A stretch of 64,000 nt of DNA from Sambucus nigra. Lineage: Eukaryota > Streptophyta > Magnoliopsida > Dipsacales > Adoxaceae. The position numbers and the translations under genes were made by a program. This document shows, in pieces, positions 47,576-58,643 of this stretch. Where the stretch lies: NCBI GenBank assembly GCA_949130495.1, contig OX422221.1:30082917-30146916 (forward strand), given 5' to 3'. Under the pieces are notes generated by a model. That model was not told where the DNA came from. It was given only the letters and a program-made list of their open reading frames with translations, and ran no database searches. How positions within the stretch are numbered: the first letter of the stretch is position 1; every line of letters begins with the position of its first letter.

Positions 47576-49610
47576 ACTTTCTCTCAGAAAATTTTGTCCC
47601 CGAAATTTAGTATGAATTTCACTTACCAAACAATTGAGGATACTATTTCCTCATACTATATTCCCTTATCCAAGTTGATTATTTAATATCATGGATTGTT
47701 CACAACACTTTAACTACGGGTCTAACTTTATTCCTCAATAGTTGCTGCTTTCGATCAATAATTTCCATTGGTTCCTCGGTGTACGACAAATCTTCTTTTG
47801 CACTCTCTTCAGTTTCCTTATCATTTACACGTAAGGATAATCATTTAATGATTTCTTATCAATGAAAACCAATTCCCATCACATATATCACTTCATGCCT
47901 TTATATATGTTTGTCGAACATTCACATATAATAGATTATCAGTTGTATCAACATATATTCATAATGAGTGAACATTCTTAACAAACCTAGTATCATTATT
48001 TAACTTTATCGCTTCATTCATATAGTTTATCCTTATCATCGTGTAATATTTCAAATCATAAGTATCATATTATCATACTAGCTTATTACACATAACATCT
48101 CCATCTTTCATCCAACACAAAATACATATGTTTGACCTTAACTACTTTCTTTATCATTTCTGAAGTTTAAGAGTATGTTGAACATCATCCTTAAAATTTC
48201 TTAATTTAAATATATCATCACTACTATTCATATATCTAAGCTGAACAATAATTCACTAATTGTTTATTCTTAACCAAGATTTCATATGCATCTTCATGTA
48301 TATCATGCGGTCATGCACTATGAACTCAATCTAACTTATCACTATATTATCTTCTTCTATATCATTTAATTGTTCTGTAACTAAACGTACAATGACATTA
48401 GCAAGCCATTTATTCAACACAATAACTTTACAAACATAATCTTATCCCAATGTTTATTAACAAGATATTCTTATGCAATATGATTAATACACTCATCTTA
48501 CCCATTTGGTAACATGGATGTTAAACGTACCATCACCACTTAAAACATTAACCATACTTACCAACCCCATAATACTTCTCTAACTATTATATGTCGTATA
48601 TCTTTCAAATAACGTGTACAATACCTTAATATATTACATTATGGTATCTCACATAGCACATTATCCTTACACATACTTCTTGGTGACCCCGTATACTGTC
48701 AATCATTTCCATTATATTTCATACTCTTAGTCATATCACATACGTACAATGACAAATACAACTCAATATCCACCCAAACCAGTTGTCGATATTCCAACCT
48801 AATTAGCATCTTTCCCATACTCATACAAAACATATACTCTTAAAAGGGATCCTCAATATTTTTAAACTTACAACTCTTTAAATCCTCGTTTCAACTTTAC
48901 TATTCATATAAATATTTCAAAACATCATAAGGGTAATATCCACTACATATGTTAATACTATTAAAGAAGTAAATATCAATTCTTATTACTCTTTTCTTCT
49001 ACTTATCATAATTCAGACCATTTCACATATTAAATTTAAACATATAGAACTATTAATCTTCTCAATTCACCTTTACCATGTGAATCTTCATTTTATTCAC
49101 ACTTAACAATTTAAGTCTCATCATAATCATGTAGTAGTAATTCTCCTCACATCTTATCATTTAATAGAATATGGGTTCCCATACCTCACTCTCCCACATA
49201 AATGGGGCACACAACAAACCATGACTTAATAAGTGACACTCCTGAAATTCACATATACTAGTATAAGAAGAGATCACTTCCAACACTTCACAATTTTTAT
49301 ATACCACATTTTGTCTTTAAAAAGTTTCCTTCAATGACATGTTTGTTCATACCACAACAAAAACAAAGCAATGATTCATATTAAAGTACCTGTATTCGTT
49401 GTCATCCCCAAACAAACCTTAACATCTCATTTCCCTTCCAGCAAGATCCTTACATTTAATATCCCGTACAACAATTCATATATGCATAATTAACAGATGT
49501 TAGTTAATAAAGCCAATATACTTATGGATTAAAATAATTTCTACTTACACTACCAAATATAGGCCCTCCTCACCCCAGAACCTCTAAAACCTAGTCTATG
49601 ATACCAAAGT
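47576..49610 (-). pseudogene. interior of the old chromovirus, decayed pol relics
   Basis: A purine-rich tract (47576-47587, minus strand) adjoins the LTR. Next comes the motif AATTTCGGGGACAAAATTTT, known from the end of Tekay/Del pol. About 47820-47621 translates as a chromodomain relic: EEPMEIIDRKQQLLRNK, VRPVVKVL, then broken pieces ending YPQLF. Near 48400 a stretch resembling the RNase H end (LANVI) is visible. The rest has no readable frame and is very AT-rich. At 2.0 kb it is less than half the expected coding length. Confidence 0.65.
49594..49609 (-). other. degenerate primer binding site of the old element
   Basis: The minus strand reads TTTGGTATCATAGACTAG next to the LTR start at 49611. 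It matches the first nine bases of the initiator-Met site and then diverges. It sets the element's orientation. Confidence 0.6.
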
Positions 49611-51955
49611 TGGCACACCCCAACCTAGTTACTTATAATTAAGCATAAAAGTCAAAGTAATTAAAATCATAATTACCATAACCAAATCATAAGCACGAGT
49701 ATCCTTTTTCAATTATTAACATGAGACAAAAAACTAAAAGCCTTTTGCAATTTTAAGGTAATTACGCTTATTCAAACTTACTGAAAAGATAAGTAGGCTT
49801 TAATTACCCCATTTACGTTTGAACAAATCATGATTTTATGCATCCACTGCTAACACCACTGACCTCCTAGATTTGGCAGTGATATCACAATACCTGAAAA
49901 ACACAAACATAGGAACGATGAGCAAAATAGCTCAGCAAATGCAACACTACTACACTATTGAATAAAATTAAATGCAATAAATCATATACCCGTGATGATA
50001 TATGCATACTTATTCGGCCCATTCATAAAGTATTACCAATCATATACATATCTGGCTCATTCATATAGAAGGACCAATTATATACTTATCCGTCTCATTC
50101 ATAAAGATTGACCAATTATATACTTATCCGGCTCATTCATAAAGACTGACAAACTTATCTGAATCATGATTCACATATCCTGTCTGCAATAGACAATTCT
50201 CCCCCATTCCTGATCGAGGAATAACCCATTGTATTTAATGTACAAATATCCTCAATTCCGGGTCACGGAGTAACCTCCCATTTCGATAAACCGAAATAAA
50301 CAAATTCATATTCAATATTAGTCTTATCATGTCCGTAACCATGTATAATACAACTTACCAATAAGAGATATTCATATCATATCCATAACCATTATAATAC
50401 ATCTTACCAGTCAGTGATAATCAGATCGTATCCATAACCATGTATAATACATGTCTTTCTAGTGAGTACACTCACCTTGGCCATTTCATGTGTTTTTTCC
50501 CTTGCCTTTGTCTGGCACTTGTTCGACCAGTTCTTCTTCTTCTTCTCTTTCGTATATAAATTCTTACCATATTAGAATCATAATATGGATATTAACAATC
50601 TAAATAATGACTTAAACTTAACCCAATTCATAAGCATCATATAGTCCCATTCAAATCATATATCGTAAATGAAGTCCAATCTAACTTTATGGTAAGACAT
50701 TTACCATACCCAAATCATAGGCCAAATATTTTTTAATTTCCTCTTAGTAGTTCCATACTTAACATATTGGTATCAAAATCTAAAATACGAAATATAATTT
50801 TAAGTTTTCTAGAGAAAGATATGCCCATGTCTTTGTTGCACAATAAATCTTCCCTATAGGCTCCTTTATCGTTCTGTCAACTTCCAAGAATTTTCATAAT
50901 TTTTATACATCATAAATTTCTATGATATTTTACCCAACTTCAATAAATATATTGAAAAATATAAATTTAAAGTTTCATAATTTTGAAGGTTTATTTTCCA
51001 TGTCAAGCAAAACATCAAACACATGGTGTGCATACTTACAGTTTTCAGGAAAATTTTATACTTGAACTTCAAACTATCACCAAAGATTCATTTCTTGGTA
51101 TTTTCACCTTTTTTGGATATGTTATACATATATGAGTCTATTTTCATTCTCAACTAGAATTATTCAATTCCAACAAATAAACAAAAAGATATAGAAGTTT
51201 GAACATAGAAGGGTTCTAAACAAGGCCATATAAATGATTTACACCTTCAAATTTATGTAAACATGATCCATGGATACCCACAAAGGAATGAGTGTTTAAT
51301 AAACAATTTATGATTTATATCCTTTAAATCAGTAATATCAACAAAAGAAACAAGATTTATGCATAGAATTACCTAAGGGATATTTACGTAATTTTTTAAG
51401 GATTTTTCTTCAACTTCTCCTTGTCCTTCTCCTCCTAAGCCTTTCGGTTCTCTCTCTTCAGGCAAAAGTATTTAATGGATGCATTTGGCTGAAGGAGAAG
51501 GTTATCTAAGAGTGTATAATTCGGCCAAGCTTGCACCCACCTTCCAACCAATCAATTTAAGACATTTGTTGTACATAAAGGACAAAATACCATTTAAACA
51601 GATCGGCAGATTTTCCCCTGTTTCGTAATTTCATCATAACTCCTTACTCGGGCCTCTGTTTTACACACCATTTATTGTGTTAAAAATTTAACTTATATAT
51701 CTATGACTATATAGTTTTCACCGCCAGTTAATTAATATATTATAAGGGTGAAAACTAGTCTCCAACTTCAACATTCCTACCGAAAACATCAAAAATTTGT
51801 ATTTGTAACTAATTCGATACCTTATGAGTTATGAAGGTAAGATTATACTAAACATAATAACTTAATGTTATATACACTAATAACACATTATCTCCATCCC
51901 ATAATATAAGAATTATTTAAACATAATATATCATAATTATATTCGAGTTGTCACA
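49611..51955 (-). repeat. right (5') LTR of the old element
   Basis: Plus-strand ends TGGCACACCCC and GTTGTCACA; 2345 bp, unbroken. Followed by GTAAT, the duplicate of 34238-34242. It preserves the empty site of the younger insertion near 51435. Confidence 0.85.
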
Positions 51956-53474
51956 GTAATGGTCCATACAAATCGCATACACATCAGATCCAAATAATTG
52001 TATCGAGAGAGAGGACACTTGATAGAGTTATGGAAAACTACTGAAGGTGACCTAGTTGATATCATAGAAATAAATCAGAAGTAAAACTTTTTAAAATGCT
52101 GTAGAGCGTGTTCCAGATATATAATAGATAATAGATAACAAATTAGAACCTCAAATTTTATTAAGTTACTGCAACAGTAAATGTTTGTATTACAATGAAA
52201 ACACAGGGAAAATGTACTTGAAAATCTGATAAATAATATAAATGTATAGAAAAAATAGAAGTTCTCTTCAACTGAAATGTTAGCTTTACGTTATATGTTG
52301 CTATTGGAATGGATAAAACTGAGTAACATTTACAAAAATAAAACAAACAATAATGCTCATTTATCTTGAAATAATTTATACCAAGTTTTTGCAAGTTGTA
52401 GGTTTTTTTTATATATACTCGAGATCATAAAATATGGCAATGGATAGTGAAACACAAAAATACATTTCACAAAAAATGGAAAACGGTTTGGGATTCCATC
52501 ACATTCAAGTTAAAATCGACACCAATAACTTGTGATGTTAAGAAAAAGAATGATACAATCATGCTATTATCTACGATATTTTGGTATAAAATCCTATATA
52601 CTTGGTGCTTGTTTGGTCAAAGTTTGGTGCTTCATTCAAATTTTAAATGAATAAATTCACAGATATGATCTCATAATGCAAACCATTTGAGGATGGAAAA
52701 AGCTATATGTATCAAGTTCCTCTCCAAAGGACACTAAGGTACGTACTCTTAGTGTGAGTACAACAAAATAACACTACTGTTTGTGATCATAGTATTATCC
52801 TATGGAAAATAAATTGTTGTGAGCTAAGAAAAAATAATAGAAAATGTAAACCCTTACCTTAACATTGAACGAATTGTCCAATTCCTCCCTCTACTTCAAA
52901 CTAAACAAAACATCTTATATGGGGAATGAACAATTGGTAAAAGATAGGTCGAGAAAAGATAGAGAAAAAAATGATGAGATGAGAGAGATAACCTTATAAT
53001 GTTTTTTAATAGATGAAGAATATGAATAGTTGCATAGAGGATAGAGGAGTAAAAAATTCGCATAGATGGAAGGGATATGAAGGGTGTCGTTTTATGTAGG
53101 GTGATAGAAATGAACAAATTCTGAGGGAATTACATGTAGAGACGCGTGGGGAAAATGGTTTCGCAAGGAGAATGCCATGTGGAGGCCTCAATAAGGGGGA
53201 TAATTAAATAATTGTAGTGGATTTTAGAGTATATAATAGATTTAGTGAATTGTTTTTAGATATATAGAAAAATCACAATCATTGCATATGTGTGGTAGGA
53301 CCTAGTATTCAATAAGCATGGTCATATTAGTTGGAGATTAAACTAGTTGGATTACCTCACATTTTCTTTTGTGTGCATAATTGGACATTCCAACTTGGCA
53401 CTACGTGAAATAACAAATTATAATTTGAGTCATAACTGACAATGATGATGTGCCAAGTGGGTCTTGAATGTTAC
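51956..53474. other. intergenic region without recognised features
   Basis: 1.5 kb of AT-rich DNA that was continuous with 34237 before the Gypsy insertions. No ORF above 75 codons, no RNA gene and no clear repeat. Confidence 0.5.
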
Positions 53475-53659
53475 TGTAGACACCTCATTCCGTTACCCCT
53501 AACTCTCCTTAGGTCCCTCGTACCTCCACTCATCACTATAAACCCAGGTCACGTCTCGAGTACTGACCTGGAAGCCATCGCCACCCCCGGCTCAATTTGA
53601 CCCAAAAGTCAAACTCCTCGTCTTGATCGAGACTCAATGAATCTTTGAAGGGCACTGAA

Positions 53660-54215
53660 TACCCTTTCGAACGGTCCACCCCATGCTCTATTTCGACTTA
53701 CCGTGAGGACAAACATGCCGTTTGCGTCCGAAACCAGACCCAAAGGCCATCGGGCACTCCCGGACTCTGTTTGATCTAAGTAAACTCTTCAGCTCGACCG
53801 AGGTTGAATGAATATTTGAAGGGCACTAAATACCCTTTCCAACGGTCCATCCCGTGCGCAATTTCGACTTTCCATGCGGACGAATGATCCGTTTGGACTC
53901 CGGGAAGCCACCGAGCGCTTCCCGGGCCCGGTTGACCAAAATCAACTCTCCAAACCGGGTCAAACTTTTTGGAATGTCGAATTACATCTCCTAAGCTTTC
54001 CAACGGTATGCCCGTGCGCGATTAGGACTTACCATGCGGACGAACGATCCGTTTGCGTCCGCACAATTCCCCGTCCAATGGACCGATAAATGCTTCCAAG
54101 CCACATTTGACCCAAAGTCAACTACCAAACTAGGGAGAGATCCAAAGTACTTTCAAAGGTCTCTGAATTACCTTTCCAACGGTATGCTCCGTGCGCGATT
54201 CTGACCAACGATTTG
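53660..54215. repeat. four degenerate repeats of about 165-170 bp in the LTR U3 region
   Basis: Each unit carries CCCTTTCCAACGGTCCA(T/C)CCC, GTGCGC(A/G)ATTTCGACTTACC and ATGCGGACGAACGATCCGTT. They start near 53661, 53831, 53996 and 54172. The second and third also share the preceding GACCAAA-type segment. Upstream repeats of this kind often act as promoter modules, which is an inference here. Confidence 0.75.
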
Positions 54216-54280
54216 CCCTCAGCGGCCAATTTTTCAAAAAAGCCTGAGGCGCACTGATAAATGGGAGGTCTCAGATCGTT

Positions 54281-54302
54281 CCTATCGGCACCTGCCGATA
54301 GG
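54281..54302. promoter_or_regulatory. perfect 10 bp inverted repeat upstream of the Tat LTR TATA box
   Basis: CCTATCGGCA, two bases, then TGCCGATAGG. It is followed by another GGCCGATCGGC palindrome (about 54318-54328). Both lie within 60 bp of the TATA box, a position suited to a transcription factor site. Confidence 0.6.
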
Positions 54303-54340
54303 CAGTGCCATGATAGGGCCGATCGGCGGTCCCTTGGGGC

Positions 54341-54348
54341 TATAAAAG
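54341..54348 (+). promoter_or_regulatory. TATA box of the Tat LTR
   Basis: TATAAAAG in GGGGCTATAAAAGGAGG, a strong consensus. The transcript is expected to begin about 30 bp downstream, near 54370. Confidence 0.7.
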
Positions 54349-55574
54349 GAGGCCTCGGCCTCATTTGCAAGGGAGCCCAGATTTGATAGAAATCTCTCTG
54401 AACGAATCCCAAAAACCTCTCTCGAAGGCAGCGTGATTTCAACTTCCAAATCCCCTTTTTACTTCCACTTTCCATCATCCTCTTCATCAAACTTGGGGAA
54501 TTAACCACTCTCCGTCATCATCCAAGTGCAAGGGCTGCACTCCAACATCCAAGATCAAGCTCAAGATCTTCAAGAAGGTCCAACTTTCTCAACTTTCTCT
54601 TGAATTCTCTTAAATTCTCAATAACTTATTTTTTCATTACTTAGAACTTTTATCATCTCATCTCACACATCATAATATACTTTTTACCAAGTATTATTGC
54701 ACACCTCTTATTTTCATATAAATAAAAACCCAAAAAACAAGAAAAATAGGGTTTGCTCATAAATGCCAAATGGGATTCCCACACTTTTTCCACACTTTTC
54801 TCACAACTAAAACACCCTTTTCTACACACATACACACACACACTTACAAATAAGAGATTTATCCATTTGGATTTATGGGTTAAAACCCACCCCTCATTTT
54901 ACTTGCCAACTACGTGGACTTTGATGCCTTTATAGGCTACGTAGGTGTCTCGGTGTAAAACCCGAGACTCAAGTCCTTTCTCTCACCTTTTCTCTCATTT
55001 TATATCTTCTCGAAAATCCATTTTTCTTATATTATACATATATTTGTTCTTAGTGACGCATTACCTCATATGCGTTATCGTTCCCTTATAACGATCAACG
55101 TAGGGGTAATCGTGTAAATCTTATTTTTCTAATATTACTCTTATATCTTCCTACGGATGACTCGCTTTATCTTTTCCATGATACAAGTCGAAAATTCCGA
55201 CCTCCATTCTATATATATACACATGAACACATCTCACGGGGGGAAACATAAAGGAAAATAGCAAATATCCATGAGAGACCGAAAGGGAGGAATGGGTGCC
55301 TAACACCTTCCCATTTCGTAACTAAGACTCCGAACCTTTTCCGAATCATTTTGGTTTCTTACGCACCAGTATGTCTTTGGATGCCATCCTTCAGGGTGGA
55401 ATCCCCTTTGTCTTTTGTCTGTTTTGAGTAAAATAGACTGGGGACTCTGAATCTCTCTACATTCTTCACACCTCACAAAATCGACACCGACCGAAGCGCT
55501 CTCCCGAGAGGGGACGCGCGGGACCCAAAGGATACCTTCCTCCCTCGGCGGTGGGGATCGGGGGATGGCCACAG

Positions 55575-55592
55575 TGGCGACTCCACTGGGGA
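55575..55592 (+). other. primer binding site of the Tat element (tRNA-Arg type)
   Basis: TGGCGACTCCACTGGGGA starts one base after the LTR end. Ogre/Tat elements characteristically use this tRNA-Arg-complementary site rather than initiator Met. Confidence 0.85.
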
Positions 55593-56861
55593 TTTTCTAT
55601 TTATTTAGTGGGCTTGACTCTATTTACATGGATGCTATATTTGTTTATGTTTTCCCCCATATTTTCATGTTCCCCTTTTTCATATGTATACCATGCTTAT
55701 ACTTATGTTCACACACTTGTAAAAAATTCTCCATGTACACTTCACACCACGTGCACCTAGGATTACATATCCCCATGTTGCACACATCACCCATCCATAC
55801 CTGGTGTACCTTTTGGGGTACTTGTACTTGGCTCCCTGTTTTGGCATCATCAATAAAAGGCATTCTCATCATAAGATACTAATAAGAGAATCATGCATGA
55901 TTCACACGATATCACTAAAGAGCATTGCTATTGACCAAATTTTATCCAGTAACTAGAGGGTCACTTCGTGATGGGCACTGGTCCGGGAGGTCGCAGTTAG
56001 CCTAAGCGATATGACTCTCACCTTCCATTGGCCAAGTACCTTTGGCGTATATCGAACGGTTCCCCCGCATCATACCACTTGACCGAAGTCATGACGGGAG
56101 GTATATCGTAGGTAATTCGTTCACGTACACCGAGTATATCGAATTTGCTCTCACACGTACCATCCCCACGAGGTATATGGTGAGGCAATTCACATACACT
56201 CAGGTATATCAAATGGCTTGTCCACACGTACTGATTGCCCGCAAGAGCAAGACGTATATCGTGGAAGCCACGCCAAAGGGGGGAGCATATGCCGATTCAC
56301 CCAACCAACTACATACCCGCATATTGGTGTCCAACCTAGGACACGCACTTTAGAATGTCGGTTTCGACCCGAAACTCTGTCGAAATTCCGGGTCGATTTT
56401 CAGCACAATTTTCGCATATGTTTAAAACGGGATTCTGTCCGCGAGCCTTGTTACAAGTCCAAACGTAGCTTTGCATATACTAAGAACCCCACTTTTCCAG
56501 GCTCAGGTCCCGTCCGGCATTGCATTTAGGATAATTAAATACAAGTGAGAACATAATAATCATAATAATCATGTTGAGTTCCAAAAATCCAAAAACATTT
56601 ATCCCTTCTTTATCAAAAATCTAAAAACATTTCTCCATTATTTATCAAAAATCCAAAAACATTTATTCCTTCTTTATCAAAAATCCAAAAATAGTTTCTT
56701 CCCCTTTTTTCAAAAAAAAAAAAATCTCATCCTGCCCTTTCTCAGGTTGATTGCACGCCCTTGGCCTGGCTCCCTATTGGCTTAGGTCTTCAGTCCAATC
56801 ACCCTAGAGTTTCATTCTCTCCTCTACTACTTCTTCCGAGTCCGGAATCCATCGATCCTCT
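55593..56861 (+). other. leader of the Tat element, no clear ORF
   Basis: 1.27 kb between primer site and gag. Ogre elements can have an extra ORF here; I see only frames of about 105 codons without known similarity. From 56040 to 56270 the motif GTATATCG/GTATATC recurs about six times at 35-60 bp spacing, together with ACACGTAC, suggesting a decayed tandem array. Confidence 0.55.
56582..56709. repeat. 32 bp tandem repeat, four copies
   Basis: Units begin at 56582, 56614, 56646 and 56678, exactly 32 bp apart. Each has the core CAAAAATCCAAAAACATTTA followed by TCC(T)TTCTTTAT. The last copy is truncated. Confidence 0.9.
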
Positions 56862-58643
56862 ATGGAGAATGTAGATCAAGCACCAGTTATACAACCAGAT
56901 TTGCCGATAGTCCTACCTCAGCTCGTGGCCAAGATTCACAACCTCCAAGATGAGGTCCAAGAAATGCAATGAAACTAAGGCCCTATTCCTCAAGATCCTG
57001 AGGCCCTGTTCCCTCATGCCATGGGTCCACCCGAGACCATCCGGGTCCCGGAAGAATATTAGCACGCTCCGCGTGCCCCTCCTGCTAATGGGTTTCCGCC
57101 TGCCCAGCTTCTAATGCCAAACATTTCCCAGCCTGTCGCTAACCTGCCTGTGGTCGCTGATCCAAATGAGGAGGAGTTGAACAAAGTCAAAGAGGATCTT
57201 AAGATGCTCACCAAAAAGTTTGACCAAGTCAGGATCTCTGGAAATTACATGGACTACACCCATATGTCTCCTTATCCTAAAGCAAGGTTACCCGAGAAGT
57301 TCAAGATGCCAAATATCGAGAAGTTTGGAAGGAGTGATCCCCGTATTGTCCATCTTCGCAGTTATCATCATTCCATGACTCTACTAGGGGCTTCTGAAGA
57401 GGTGATGGCCCAATTATTTCAGCAAACTTTGAAAGACAGTGTTCTCCGATGGTTTTTATCTCTTGAGGAATCCAGAATTCATAGCTGGGAGGATGTAGCC
57501 CAAGAATTCATGTCGCAATACAAATACAACGAAGAGCTCGAGGTCACCCGTCGGGATTTAGAGATGCTCAAACAAAACTCTGGAGAATCAGTTAGTAACT
57601 TCATAGCCCGATGGAGGGAAAAAGCAGCTGCCATGACTAATCGGCCATCCGAAGAAGAACAAGTTAGCATAGTGAAGAAGAATTTCTTGCCCCATGTCCG
57701 AATGACTATGGGAGGATAATACTACCCTCATTTTCGAGCTCTTAGAGAGGCAGGGGTAGAAATCGAAGAAAGTCTTGCCAAAATAGAAGTTGAACCGAAG
57801 AAGGTGTCCGGACAGTTTACCCCCAGAAAATATGATAAGCCTGTTAGTGCTACGGTCTCAACCATCAACAACATCTCTCAACCAACCATGTCATGGGCAC
57901 CAAAAAGCCGCCCTGGTCCCATACGAAGGGAATACACTGAGCTTCATGCTCCCCTCTCCAAAGTTTACCAAGCCCTGTTAAGCCAAAACCTTATAAATCC
58001 CCTGTATCCACGTCCATTACCCAATCCACTTCCCAGAAATTTTAAGATCGATGCTCATTGCGCCTTTCACCAAACAGCTGACTATACCACCGACCAATGC
58101 TTCCACCTTCGAAACATAACCCAAGATCTCATTGATTGGGGTACTATCGCCCCACCAGCCAATCCCAAACCAAACACTACTCATGACCCACTCCCAAATC
58201 ACACTAATGCCATCTTCTTGGAAGAAAACTCTAATTTCGATCCATCAACTCAAATCACACCCCTATACCCTCCTAAACCTCCTCTAATTTGCCCATATTT
58301 CCTCCTACACCCTACTAACCCCACTAATCAGGCACTGTCACTCATTACCAGAGCGTGCATCGTTGTTCGGACATGTTCTGAAAGTGGAGGTATGGAATTA
58401 TCATATATGTTGAATCAACTCCTAGAGTTCGGGCTGAAATTTCCCTCACATATGATTATCGACTGCCAGAGGTTCAGTACATGTTTTTTAGAATCACGGA
58501 AATGGGCTCGAGAATCAGATACGTGGGTGTTGCCAATCGACGAAGTCAGCTTAGATGATGTTGTTCGGATCATGGCAGAAGCATTCAGGCAAACTAACAA
58601 CATTTGCAGTATCACCGAGTCACTTGGCGCTTTGAAGCTATAA
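56862..58643 (+). pseudogene. Tat gag, stops in frame
   Basis: The ATG at 56862 (MENVDQAPVIQPDLP) starts a frame that stays in register to 61373. The retrotransposon gag core is at about 57270-57715, with PEKFKMPNIEKF, RWFLSLEESRIHSWEDVAQEF and ARWREKAA. A C-terminal segment has CAFHQTADYTTDQCFHLRN (about 58060-58115), the Cys/His motif common in Tat gag. Stops lie at 56970, 56976, about 57060 and 57717. It would form the particle; it cannot as it stands. Confidence 0.85.

Larger units (their letters stand above)
34243..51955 (-). mobile_element. old decayed Ty3/Gypsy chromovirus, split by a younger element
   Basis: Two LTRs of about 2.35 kb bound a 2.0 kb interior (47576-49610). The left LTR is split in two by the insertion at 36074-47054. 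A perfect 5 bp duplication, GTAAT, flanks the whole element (34238-34242 and 51956-51960). The right LTR is the 5' one: its inner border adjoins an initiator-Met-like primer site read on the minus strand. The interior keeps only relics of pol, including a chromodomain trace. LTR copies differ at roughly 25 of the first 175 positions by eye, far more than those of the nested element, so this is much older. The interior is too short for a full gag-pol and has been deleted. Confidence 0.85.
53475..55573 (+). repeat. 5' LTR of the Tat element
   Basis: Begins TGTAGACACC and ends GGCCACA just before the primer site. It holds four degenerate tandem repeats, a 10 bp palindrome and a strong TATA box. 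The borders rest on TG..CA ends and primer-site position because the partner LTR is not in the window. Confidence 0.8.

Noticed and set aside
56582..56709. Regular 32 bp repeats as a possible CRISPR array
   Set aside because: Units are contiguous with no unique spacers, in a plant retrotransposon leader; it is a minisatellite.
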